From assembly GCA_025267735.1 (NCBI GenBank), contig CM046294.1:3568001-3632000 (forward strand): 64,000 nucleotides of DNA. The letters are read 5' to 3'. The translations under genes were made by a program, and so were the position numbers. Shown piece by piece: positions 1 through 10,547 of this stretch (the first letter of the stretch is position 1; every line of letters starts with the position of its first letter). The notes under the pieces were generated by a model that had not been told where the DNA came from, did not search any database, and was given only the letters and a program-made list of their open reading frames with translations. The stretch comes from Mactra quadrangularis. Its lineage: Eukaryota; Mollusca; Bivalvia; Venerida; Mactridae.

Positions 1-169
1 AAAATAGTTTAGTTTAGTTTAGTCTAAAACAGACCAAAAAGAACAGTTTCTTTAAGTATTTTACAGACAAAACAGGAATCATAATTTTATGTAAAGCTAT
101 GTAGCAAAACCTATGGCTCGAAGTGTAAGACTATAATAATAGATGATTAAAAAGAACAAGAATACAAAC

Positions 170-3100
170 CTAAATTGGCTACAGTATTCAGTAACGTCAT
201 ATATGTTCCTCCTATCACAGGATCACTTATTTTAGCATGAAATGCCATTTGTGAAACAAACACACTATATACAAATACCTGAAGTGTAAAAATGAACAAT
301 TACTGTGACAGTCATTGTCTTCAATTGTTCTCAAGCACTAGACCAATTTATTGTATTTACCTAGTAACCAGTTACTAGGTGCATACTTCTGTCAGTGACA
401 GACAACAGTTGCTGCCATACATGATCTCGAATCAGTGGTAGGAGGGAGAATAGTGGTAGACATTTTCACTAGCCTTCTATTTGTAGAACTTAATATAGCT
501 GACTGATACGCTCAATTACCTAAAACTGAGCTGAAATCTCCAAAACTGAGTCCATCAAAGTGTGGTTAAAGTTGTTGACAGCAAATCACAGATAACTTAT
601 CACTAATGGGGGCTTAATGGAGATGTAATCAAGTGAGCTTTACACTTCAACTTACCCCAACTGTTAAAAAGATGGTGTAACCAAAACAAAAAAATAGTCA
701 CACATTTTACACCCATAATAAAAGAGCACTTATATAAAATAACAAGTTTAGATAAGGTGAACTGTCCCATAGGCGGATTCAGCCGGGGGGAGGGGGGGGT
801 CAGTGTATTTCTTGCCTGTAAATCATTTCTCGGTGCTTAATACAGATTTAATGGTTATGTAGTTTTTATTATCAATGTTGTATTTTTTCTGCAAAATGTG
901 TATAATGTGGTTGTGGTATGAGGTTCGGATCCCCCCCTAGAAAAGTTCGGACCTCCTCCCTAGAAAAGTTCGGACCCCCCTAGAAAAAAATTCTGAATCC
1001 ACCCCTGTGTCCACTTCATAAACTAAGATTAAATAGTACATAATATATAAAGTAGAAACCTACCTGATGTACCATATAACTAGCTAACAATATACCATAG
1101 AAATATGTAGGGAATTCTCCAGGTCTAGTTTGTACACTATGTGCTAAATGTATTATACATGCATTAACTATACCCATAATAATTCTGAAAATATATCACA
1201 GTACATGTATATATTATTGTAAAATTATTACAACATACTAACTTAGAGGTCCACATGGAAGATTGGTTCATTCAAATGTTTTGTTTGTTTTGTTGGGTTT
1301 AACGCCGTAGCAACACATTTTATAGGTTATATAATGGCGGTCAGTCAACCTACTCACTCCTCCTGGAAAGGCTAAATCTCTGGATTTAGCTGTTAACTAA
1401 CTACTAAGCACATACTTTCGTCAGTGACTGACAACTGCCCTACATAATTAAAAATCATTGGTAGGAGGGAGAATGGCCGTAGAAATAATTTCATGACCAA
1501 ACTCCACGAAAGTATGCCCCGCCCGGGAATCCAACCTACGACCCCTCGATCAGTAGACTTGCGTGCTACCAACTGAGCTAGCCGGGCGGCTTCCATTCAA
1601 ATGTGTAGCCTCGTAAAATAAAGTCTTTATTATTATCATCATTACTCACAGGAACTAATTGGCATAAATTTCATTTCTCCCTTTCCAGATTTTGCACACA
1701 ATTATCTAGGGCTGTCAAGATATTGCAATACGCCGTCATCATATCGCGATACGTACCACAATATATCGTGGGCTTTCGTTATTCCTCCACTGTATTTAAC
1801 AAAAAAATTGCAAATCCTATATGCAATTACTGATAGAATAGATAGCCGCTTTAAGTATTTACTGTCATTTTAGACTGAGACACGCCCCAATCGGTTTAAT
1901 TCTTGCAACTTCAGGTTAGATGAAATGAATAATGAAAAAACTGATGTTACACTACTGTTATTTTGCAAAGGGAAGAATTTTCCAATGAAATAAAAAATAT
2001 CGCCAAATAACGGTACATGAAAATCATACCGGGGTACATATTGCTGCAGCTGCGTATTGCAATATACCGGTATATCGTGACAGCCCTACAATTATCAGTG
2101 GTGTGGAATTCCTATGCCTGGCTCGTCTGACACGTACATTTATGTCAGCAGACATGTCAATAATATTTCTCTCCCATTTGTCCATAGACAAGTAATATTT
2201 TCTAGCTATAGATATACAAACATAGTGAGTAGGTTGACTGATCGCTGTCGAATAACCTATACAATGTGTTGCTACAGGGTTAAACCCAACCCCTTTTGGA
2301 ACCCCTTTGAGACATCTTTTGATGGGGGAGGCGCACAAAAAAGGTGATGCTTTTAGACAACTTTCCTGAAGAGAAATTCGCTAAATCCAGTTAAAAAACA
2401 TCAATTTCAAGGCTGTGGTGGCCATTTTGAAGAGGGGGTCCAGACAAGTAAAAATGCAGGATTGACCAACTAGGGGTTAAAGAACTTTCTTACCTTGGAA
2501 ATATAGCTTTTAAGAACACATTCATGGGACGAGGTCCAGCAGTATATTTTGATATAATGAGTGGTAATATAATTTGTACAGGTATCATTGGTATAGCAAA
2601 TAATGCTACTGTTGTTTTAGGCATACCAGCTTCTGTCATCTTTAATACTGAGAGAGCATCGGTGGCAGCAAAAGCAATCTGTGAATAAATATATCTGATT
2701 AAAAACCAATTTAAAATTTTTCTCTTGTGTATTAGCTTACTTCGTATCGTACAAGTTCAAAGTACAGGTTCAAAGTACAGGTCAGCTGATTATTATAACA
2801 TAAATAACAAAACTCACAAGTCATTCAATCACAGCCCCTCTATATATGCAAAGAGAAAATAGCTTGGAAAACCTGATTTATAATTCTGACCCGGTTGATA
2901 GCATTTCCTCTAGATAAAAGCTATGCATAGATTGGTTGAGACTAAGTCCACTTGAACATTTCTCATGCATGTTTATGGAAGGTCTAAGGACAGCAGTCTT
3001 TACAAAGGATGCAATTACATGTATAGTGAACATTTTAAAGCCTTTTTCAGTTTGTTGAACATTACCTTTGAAAATAAGCATAATTCCTATTTTCTTATAC

Positions 3101-6100
3101 TGGCTAGTGCATGAGCTATACCTTGTTTGTTGTCAGTTATAGGAATGTCAAAATCAAGTATTAAATAAAATCATAGAAAACAAATGTTTACCTTTGAAGT
3201 GAGTAAAACAATACAATGAGAGATGACAGGAGGTAGCCGTATAACTTTATATAATTGTTTATATGTTTCTACAATACTTTGTTCAGGGTCAACTTCTGGA
3301 TCAACTTTCTCTGATTTAAATATCCAAACTATCGTCGTGGTAACAAAGAATACAATACCCCAGAAATATAGAAAACCTGAAATTATAGAAACATTGCATT
3401 GTATTTGTTTACTTGGAAGTTAATGCCTTTTATCATATTTTTGTTGGGTTTAAGATAACGCCAGCAATACATTATATAGGTCATATCACAGATGTCAGTT
3501 AATCTACTCACAGTTCCTGGAGAGGCTAAATCTCTGAATTTAGCCGTTAACTAGTTACATGGTGCATACTTCCAACAGTGACTAACAACTGCCCTACATG
3601 ATTTAGAATCAGTGGTAGGAAGGAGAATAGACGTAAAAATTATTTCATGACCTAATACCACGACTCCTTGACCAGTAGACCATGAATTATTTTCTGTTTT
3701 TCATGCTGACTGATGCTCATCTTATCCAGCCTTCCTTCCTTGACTTTTTCTTTACAACTATTAACTAGTCTGACTCTATGAAGAAATTTATAATATTTAT
3801 ATACATTCATGGCGTTGGGCTGGTTTAGTTCAAAGAAAATTTAAAATCTTACTAGAAAGAGTTATCATTCCAACATCTTGAGGTACATATCTTATATATT
3901 TGTTACAAAAATCAGCTGACTCCAAGGCTAGAAATAAAACATATCCTAGAAAATATCCAGCAGTTTGACCGACAGAATTACATGTACTTGCCCAACCAAC
4001 ATTACGTCTGAAAAATAAGAATAAGACAATTATAAGTAATGCAGCAAAGTTCCCCCATCAGGACCATCAAAATCTATGGTCTTAAAGAAAAATTGTCTTT
4101 ATTAATACATGTACAAATAATATCAATCTGATTAAAACCCGATCTAAAATTTTACCGCTCGCAACTTCGCTAATTTAGATCTGGCCTTTTCCAAACGAAG
4201 GTCACGTTCAGGTGACCTTTTCACATCATAATATTCATGACGAAATTGTTATGATACGTAACTTGTTTACATCATCTACGTCACGCAATTTGAAATGAGC
4301 CACCCAAACGCAGACTGTGAATAATACCGCTGTTAAATTTGCATGCAAACATTGGTCTAAAATAGAAATTACGAAATCAAAATGTGATTAATAGTGCTTT
4401 CATCTAGATGAAAGCTACGCATTGATTGGTCCACACAAAGTTTACCTCGACGTGACCTTGCATTGACTAAGTAGAGATCCAGTACGACAACGCGTGTAGA
4501 ACAGGATCTCTGTTTACGGAGGTTGAAATAATATGGGATTTTTCTCAAATTAAGCATTTTAGACATAAAAATCATAAAAACTGCACACATTTGAGAAGCT
4601 TAACAATGGTATGTAACTAACCATGCTTACAGCCATGATTCTAGTACCAGTTTTCCCTTACATTTTAGCAAGAACTGCCCTGATTTATTCTAACATTTTT
4701 CAGTAATTTGCCAATTTATCAACTAGCACAATATGAAATGAGATTCTTTCTCTAGCCTGAATTAATTTTCACAAGCCCAAGGATTCAAGCTAATTGGTTA
4801 ATGCAAAAATTGTGATATATGCATAAATGCTGTAATAAAAAATTGCTCTAAACAATGCATGCTTTCACAGTCTTCACGAATGAATTTTCAAAGCGCAAGA
4901 CATTCGGTCTGGTAAACGCCAAAATTTTACCAGACCGAAAAGAATTTTACCGGACCGGAGGCTTACCAATCATATTTTGTTTTTATATGTTATTTTAGAT
5001 TGTACTACTTATGTTTCTACTTCATATATGATATTATTATAATTTTATAATAAACATTAAATACAGAATTGCTTGGCTTACTAAGTTACTTGCAACTGCA
5101 AGTTTTATGTTAGATTATGCATTTTTAGTAATATTGCTATTGAAATTTCCACCAGACAGTCGGTCTTGTAATCCGTATATTTTAACCGGACCGTCAGTGT
5201 TATAGACGGACTCGGTCTTCGGTCTGGTGGCTAAATTCGAAGACTGCTTTCATTTTCAGTTGAGCTCTCATTAAAGTTATCACAAAGTGCACTTGGTGTG
5301 CACTTCATCTACACATGGTGTGCACTTGATGTGCACTTCTATATTAATCAAGGAGTACACAGCAAAAGGTAGATTACATAGAAATGGAAATCAGATTTAT
5401 TCAATTTGTTTGGTTTTTTTTAGTTTTTGACCAATTTGAATATATTTTTCATACTTCATATTTTCTTATAAACATAACAGATTATTATTTCACTACAAGT
5501 GAACACCAAGCATGGATGAAGCACATTTGAAGTGCACTAGGGTGCAAACTTTAGTGCGAGTGAAACTGTAGATTATAATAGTGAAATTACTTTAGAAGAA
5601 CACAACAATTTTACCTTTGTAACATTGTTAAAGCCCAGCCATCCACAGCAATGTCCTGAGTAGCTGCCAGAAAGTTCAAACAAAAGAAAACTGCAGTAAG
5701 AGTGAACACATCAACTTTGCCAGGTTCATCTGTCTCTGGTCCCAATAAATCATCTATATGAGAGGACAGTACTAACATAAACAATCCAATTAAATATTGA
5801 GTGGGAACCATCCATGTTTTACGTCGTCCAAACCAATGAATATACAATGAATCTACAAGAGGTGCCCACAGCAATTTTATACTAAATGGCCAAAATATGA
5901 AACTAAACATGGCTTGATCCTTGTACCCCACTTTACGGCCCTGTAACAGAATAGGAATACTGCCACCTAGTCCGAGAGGTATTCCTTGTAAAATGTATAA
6001 AAACGTCAATAACAGTATGTTCCTATAATCTCCTTGCAAGCCAAGATGCCGGTGTGAGTTTTTATCATTTTTTGAGTCATCAGATAAAGTAAAAAATTCC

Positions 6101-6168
6101 ATAGTACAATTACTATCTTCCTCATTCAGTTTTTGATTGCTTCTCCTCTTCGATATTTTCCTTGACAT
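170..6168 (-). CDS. SLC33A1: Acetyl-CoA transporter SLC33A1 (AT-1), 5' six coding exons, partial
   Basis: Multi-pass transporter of the SLC33 family, which moves acetyl-CoA from cytosol into the ER lumen for protein and ganglioside acetylation. Six coding exons read on the minus strand: 6168-5615, 4007-3853, 3376-3192, 2678-2494, 1184-1064 and 278-170. All have AG acceptors and GT donors, and the phases join into one 436-residue frame. Family signatures seen include GDYRNILLLTFLYILQGIPLG (near residue 45), AATQDIAVDGWALTML (about 167-182), ASTCNSVGQTAGYFLG (exon 2), PLIISKYTAGP (exon 4) and DPVIGGTYMTLLNTVANLG (exon 6). The human protein is about 550 residues, so roughly the last 110 residues lie beyond the left edge. 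The start ATG at 6168 is followed by the expected hydrophilic N-terminus; an acceptor-like CAG at 6278-6280 suggests an upstream noncoding exon. Introns carry SINEs and hAT elements. Identification is firm. Confidence 0.96.
359..470 (-). repeat. Type I tRNA-SINE body fragment
   Basis: Matches the central body of the SINE at 1279-1593 (CAGTGAC..GACAAC..GGTAGGAGGGAGAAT) and lacks head and tail. It lies in the SLC33A1 intron between the 1064-1184 and 170-278 exons. Confidence 0.6.
769..1008 (+). mobile_element. GGATCC-ended short element, copy 1
   Basis: Begins ATAGGCGGATTCAGC plus a G run and ends in CTGAATCCACCCCTG, so its ends are inverted copies of a GGxGGATYCAG motif. It carries TTCGGACCCCCCTAGAAAA submotifs. 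Two other copies lie at 9862-10138 and 59718-59986, sharing the core TTAATGGTTATGTAGTTTTT. Nonautonomous; class not assigned. Confidence 0.65.
1245..1650 (+). mobile_element. LINE 3' end with AT-rich triplet tail, split by a SINE
   Basis: Flanks of the inserted SINE join to give GAGGTCCACATGGAAGATTG..CAAATGTGTAGCCTCGTAAAATAAAGTC followed by a TTATTATTATCATCATT run. The same sequence occurs in reverse at 17953-18035 with an uninterrupted (TAA)n run. The triplet tail is typical of LINE 3' ends. It lies within an SLC33A1 intron. Confidence 0.55.
1279..1593 (-). mobile_element. Full-length tRNA-derived SINE (type I)
   Basis: Minus-strand tRNA-like head GCCGCCCGGCTAGCTCAG with A box, TTGGTAGC, and a B box (GGTTGGATTCC, one step from the consensus GGTTCGATTCC), then a body and the tail GGGTTTAACGCCGT. 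Flanked by a perfect 10-bp target-site duplication CATTCAAATG (1269-1278 and 1594-1603). It sits in the LINE 3' end above, so it is the younger insertion. Confidence 0.85.
1707..2088. mobile_element. hAT nonautonomous element, family TAGGGCTGTCA, copy 1
   Basis: Ends TAGGGCTGTCAAGATAT and GATATACCGGTATATCGTGACAGCCCTA (in part) are inverted repeats, flanked by a perfect 8-bp duplication CAATTATC (1699-1706, 2089-2096). TIR style and 8-bp duplication identify hAT. It is internally rich in TATCG/CGATA. A related copy lies at 61223-61643. Confidence 0.88.
2097..2298. repeat. Fragments of a hAT-like element and a SINE tail
   Basis: 2097-2216 matches the left part of the element at 29385-29822 (TGTGGAATTCCTA, TACATTTATGTCAGCAGACA). 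2220-2298 is the 3' tail of a plus-oriented type I SINE (GTGAGTAGGTTGACTG..CAATGTGTTGCTAC..GTTAAACCCAACCCC). Both are truncated and directly abut the hAT duplication. Confidence 0.55.
2872..2975 (+). repeat. Degenerate fragment of the 400-bp repeat R1
   Basis: Resembles the part of R1 around 4395-4450 (CTAGATxAAAGCTA.GCAT.GATTGGT) but is diverged and short. Lies in an SLC33A1 intron. Confidence 0.4.
3437..3682 (-). mobile_element. Degenerate type I SINE
   Basis: Tail GTTGGGTTTAAGATAACGCC and body (CTGGAGAGGCTAAATCTCTG, GGTAGGAAGGAGAAT) are clear; the tRNA-like head is truncated after CCTTGACCAGTAGAC. Lies in an SLC33A1 intron, between exons 3192-3376 and 3853-4007. Confidence 0.65.
4123..4527 (+). 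repeat. Interspersed repeat R1, copy 1
   Basis: About 400 bp nearly identical to 15115-15511, from CAATCTGATTAAAACCCGAT to GTTTACGGAGGTTG. Shared blocks include AAGGTCACGTTCAGGTGACC, itself an inverted repeat. A diverged copy lies at 25893-26250. No coding capacity, no terminal inverted repeat seen; class unknown. Confidence 0.75.
4868..5246. mobile_element. hAT-like element with CAGTCTTC ends
   Basis: Ends CAGTCTTCACGAATGAATTT and AAATTCGAAGACTG are inverted. Flanks carry a 6-bp duplication CTTTCA (4862-4867, 5247-5252). Internally CGGTCTGGT/ACCAGACCG words recur in both orientations. Lies in the first SLC33A1 intron. Confidence 0.7.
5283..5560. repeat. GTGCAC-rich imperfect inverted repeat
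   Basis: AAGTGCACTT-type palindromes occur several times between 5286 and 5340, and again near 5537. The outer parts (ACAAAGTGCACTTGG near the left, GAAGTGCACTAGGGTGCA near the right) are partly complementary. Probably a decayed foldback element in the first SLC33A1 intron. Confidence 0.4.
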
Positions 6169-6277
6169 GATTTCTTTATTAAGGATGGGTTTCTACCCAG
6201 TTATTGTTCAATGTTAGAAACTTCACTTGGCTGATTAGATCTTTTGTTCGTTCCAATATAAGAGTTAAGACACAAAT

Positions 6278-7145
6278 CTGTAATAGAAATTAATTGAATG
6301 AAGATGTGACCAACATACTGGGTTTAACTCTTTGTCAACACAATTGTTAGGTTATTTAATGCCAGGAGTTTATAAGGCAATTTAAATGAGTACATGAATA
6401 TTTTCTATAGATGCATTTATGATTGAATATTCACCTACGTACAAAAATACGAAATGTTGAGGGGCGAAACGAATTACATTCACCGGATCACATAACCCAA
6501 CGTACTGTAGAAATAAAAAGGTTAACAGAACAAATAATAGTGCAATGACAATGTTTTAATCAGTTGACTATTAAAAAATGTTAACTAATTAGAATTAACA
6601 GGCCTGCTCACCATATGTTGACGATTTTATAAACATAAAGTTTGATAAACTAAGCTGTCAAATGTAAACAAACCAAGACGTGGCTTTCCGGCTTTCACCG
6701 GGGAATGCAAAATAGTACACATTGACGTGACCTAAACGCCATCCATTCAAACAAGGTCCGCCTATTTATACAGGTGGGCGGAGCTTGCTCTAAATTTCAA
6801 ATACAGTAGAACACCCTCCGGATTGAACAAAAAAGTTCGGTTTTCCAAAGTTTCCGGAATTCCGAGGTTTTTCAATTTAAATAAATGGCTGGTCTATAAT
6901 GACGTGATAAAAATGTAACAATAAATTAAAATTTCACCATTTCTGTAAGTTTAGATGAACAGATCATATCATAGGTCTAAAATTTTAGTTGCTTATCAAA
7001 CATGAAAAGACTTTATGAATTTGATAAATATATCAGTAAGCTAATTATGTAATTGTTGTCCCATCCTTCCTCTTTAAAAAAGGACACTAAAGATATTCCT
7101 GTAGTAATAAGTAATCATTTAGTTTACAATTTAATAATGATTGTC
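6278..7145. other. SLC33A1 upstream flank, no coding seen
   Basis: Holds the presumed promoter and noncoding first exon of the minus-strand SLC33A1 gene. No TATA box was convincing. At 6806-6870 a CAGTAGAACACCCTCCGG stretch looks like one end of a pogo/Tigger element. Confidence 0.4.
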
Positions 7146-7146
7146 A

Positions 7147-7925
7147 AGGCCGGATCCAGAAGGGTCGTAAGTGGGGGGCACAGGGGGTGGGTTCGGGAGG
7201 GGTACTCCTCCGGACGGTATAGAAATTTTTGAGTTTTTCACATGTCAAAGGTGAAAATCTGAGCAGTTTAAAATGCTCTTTTAAACAAATTGAATGAAGC
7301 TAAAACTAGGTCATTCTCGTTCCCAGAGTCTAGTATTGAAAATCCTACTAGACTCTGGGTACGAGAATGAAACTAGGTTAATTATCTTTTTTTTCTGTAG
7401 AAAAGCGATGCAATGCGTAACAATTCAGAATCATGTCATTGATTAGCTTTTTATAAATATTCATAAATAAAGAAAATGCATTCATGTGAGTTAGATCAAA
7501 GGGCCTGATCCAGAGGGGTCGTTAGTGGGGTGTACGGTTGGGGTGGGTTAGGGAGGGGTATCCCCTCCCAAAGATGTGGAATTTTTTTTAATTTTTGCAT
7601 GTCAAAGGTGTAAATCTGAGCACTTTTGAACACACTTTAAAAGGATAAAATGAAGCTAAAATTTGGTAAATTATCATTATATTTTAAGAAAAAAGTCAAA
7701 TCCTGCCCGTAAAAAACTATTATGTAAATCCTAGTTTTTGGCTAAACACAGTGTTAAATAAAAACACGCTAATCCATTTAAAACTGCTGTTCTTAAGCAT
7801 TCTTGTCGGAACGACGAAGTCGTTGAATTGGGTTGTTGGGGAAGGGTATCTCTCCTGACGAAAATAATGATGTCAACAAAGCAAATTCGAGCACTTTTGG
7901 GCACTACTAAGGAAATATTGAGCGC
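7147..7925 (+). repeat. Three degenerate direct copies of a GGATCCAGA repeat
   Basis: GATCCAGARGGGTCGT-AGTGGGG..GGGTAxxCxCTCC..GTCAAAGGTGxAAATCTGAGCA occurs at 7147-7300 and again at 7502-7660. A weaker third copy (GTTGGGGAAGGGTATCTCTCCTGAC) lies at 7830-7925. Spacing is about 355 bp. Copy 1 contains the hairpin insertion at 7312. Confidence 0.55.
7312..7369. mobile_element. 58-bp hairpin insertion with 9-bp duplication
   Basis: Arms CATTCTCGTTCCCAGAGTC and GACTCTGGGTACGAGAATG are almost perfectly complementary with a short loop. Flanks are a perfect 9-bp duplication AAACTAGGT (7303-7311, 7370-7378). Related hairpins lie at 7999-8034 and 33948-34028. Confidence 0.8.
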
Positions 7926-7998
7926 TGTAATTGAGGTATCCTTCATGCATGTGCCCGGTTTGTTCGTTTAGATTTAATTTGTTGGCTTATTAAATCCC

Positions 7999-8034
7999 AT
8001 TCTCGTACCCTGAGGTTTTCAAGGAACGAGAATG
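7999..8034. repeat. Minimal member of the CATTCTCGTACCC hairpin family
   Basis: ATTCTCGTACCCTGAGG and CAAGGAACGAGAAT form a short hairpin with the same outer word as 7312-7369. No duplication was visible. Confidence 0.5.
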
Positions 8035-8906
8035 GAAAAAATCCTGATTTACAAAAAATCGGCAATTTCATCATGTAAATGCCGAGAATTTATAAAAGAA
8101 TACACTTGGTAACTTGTATAAAATCACCGAATGCAATGAGAAAATTCTCCGATTTAACATCCAAAAAGCCGGTTTATGATACGTTTTTTAAATAAAGAGG
8201 CTTAGTTTATGGTGTTGAAATTCAGCGCTGTTGTGAGTTTTTCGGACGTTTCCAGTGGATTTACAAGAATGGTTGTTGGGACGATCCAAAACGTGGAAAT
8301 CCGCCGAAGAACTACATTTTTCGATTCCTTTGGAAAAAATCATAAGGAATACAAGTATTTAAAACACAAATTGATATAAAATAACAGCAACGATTTGAAA
8401 ATTCACGAAACACAAGCCTATGAATTTATGATTGGATGAAAAAATGTTTAACCACTGATTAATTTTAGTCTTATTTTTGTAAGAAAACTTGTTGTAGGGT
8501 ATGTCACTCTTGAAAAGTTACTTGAAAGTTTAATTCATTTACCTACATTTTCTAAAAACAACAACATAAAACGCTCGCTTTTTCCGATTTAAACTAACTT
8601 TTAACTAACTCATTTTAATGACAAACATTCATTCGACTATACTCGACTTTTCTCAGTAAAACTTGCTATGAAAAACGCCGATGTCCTCCATAAATACTTA
8701 ATTTATGTTTAGGCTCGGTCACTTTTTAAAAGTTATTCGGAATTTTAATACCATAAAAAACCATCAGACGATCGTGCATGTTTTCGAAATTAACTAAGTT
8801 CGAGTGTCATAATAGTGACGTATAAAATGCACTCGACTAGTTGTCCTCGTCTTTTATCTCAGGTCTAACTTTTTATGAAAACGCCGATGATTTTCACTAG
8901 TAAATA

Positions 8907-9850
8907 GGATAACAGACTGAGAGTGCACAATAACCAAATTTAGGCCTCGTAAGCTAGTTACCATGGTAATTTCACTGTTGAGGTATGTGTAACATAGACA
9001 ATTACATTGCAATTGGTATCTATGTGTCTGTATAGAGGGACCATACACTCGCACGATCAATGATTTGAACGCTTGATAAGTCCCGATTTGGGTACCCTGA
9101 GATGCTTGAATGTATCAATTTAGATCATTATCTTTTTTAATAGATCGGATGAATGAGTTCATATTAAAATTAATCCAAAAGTCGAGATGATATTGCTTTG
9201 ATGGTGCCGATTTTGTGCCCTTTTCTTTGTATTAGAGTCAATATCTGTGGGGCAAGGTGGGGGCACGTGCCCCCTGTGCCCCCTGTTAAATCCGGGCCTG
9301 ATTGTATAAAAAAACCGAAAATATCCAATGATTTTGTCATCATGCGCCGCACTATATTCTGTTGCGTACCAAATCGCCGAATACTGCGAATGGTTGTGCG
9401 TCTTAGTATAGAGGTGATATTATCACCTGCTGTTTATAGAATGTTCATCAAAGCATCTCAATGACCAGGTCTCATCAAGCGTTTAAATCAATGATATAGC
9501 GCAAATGCTCCGTCTCTATAGACAAATAGATACCACTGGCATCAGAGTCCATATCTTAGGATCATAAAATAAAGCGTATGTCCCTATATAGTTTCCTGTG
9601 CATACATGTACTTGTAGACGGTAATGTATGCGGTATCGACTTTTTAATTGTGTTTGTTGACGAAATATTATTTGTGTGCGTATTTAACGAGTGTGAGGGC
9701 TCTGGTGCCAGGGATAGATACCCATGCATGCATCTGGTCACATATTACACATACTTCAACGGTAAATTTTAGACTGTCGACGATTAAATTACCATGGTAA
9801 CAAGCATACACGCCTAAATTTGGATATTGTGCGCTCTGTTATTTTGTTTT
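8907..9850. mobile_element. Approx. 0.94-kb inverted-repeat (foldback) element
   Basis: Left arm GTGCACAATAACCAAATTTA..AGTTACCATGGTAATTT is complementary to right arm AAATTACCATGGTAACA..TAAATTTGGATATTGTGC. Arms continue inward (AACGCTTGAT at 9068 against ATCAAGCGTT at 9474). The centre includes a GC-rich intrusion at 9240-9297 (GGGGGCACGTGCCCCC). No ORF of note. Confidence 0.65.
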
Positions 9851-9861
9851 CTTTTGCAAGC

Positions 9862-10138
9862 ATAGGCGGGTCCAGCGGGGGGGGGGGGGGTCCGTATCCC
9901 CCCACTAGAATTTTGGAAATGTACCTGTTCATTAGTGTATTTCTTGACTGTAAGTCATTTTTAAGTTGCATGAAGCATTTTTTTCTCGGTGATTAAAATA
10001 TATTTAATGGTTATGTAGTTTTAGTTTTTATTGTTAATATGTTGCGCATTTTTTCTGTAAATGTGTATAATGTGGTTCGAAAGGTCGGACCCCCCCAAGA
10101 CCCCCCCCCCCTTAGACAAAATCCTGGATCCACCCCTG
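9862..10138 (+). mobile_element. GGATCC-ended short element, copy 2
   Basis: Starts ATAGGCGGGTCCAGC plus a G run and ends CTGGATCCACCCCTG, with the same internal words as the copies at 769 and 59718 (GTGTATTTCTTGACTGTAA, TTAATGGTTATGTAGTTTT, GTATAATGTGGTTCGAAAG). Confidence 0.65.
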
Positions 10139-10547
10139 AAATCAAGGATTCAGTTTTTAAACACTAGGCCTAAAAATTATATAGAAAAAGATATGTTCAC
10201 ATCGTGTTTGTATTGAAGTCAATAAGAAGGCCACAATGCGATATTATGCTTTGTGCTACTTACTACGCGTTGGTGTACACAATTGAATACTTTCTGCTTA
10301 TAATAATTCTTTCGGTTCATATTAAAATGGAGATAATTGTTAAATAATTGAGGGTTATGTTGGAAGGAATATTTTACGGTATGTAAAGCTCACACTAATT
10401 GATCCATTTTAATATTTCATGATTTGCCAAATATATTTTTTTATGAAATGATTTAATGCAGGCAAGAATCGGTGCGCTTTTTATTTATCTTTCTACCAGC
10501 GTCCGAAAATTGAGTTGTGCGATGCACTGTCATAAAAATGTAAATAT

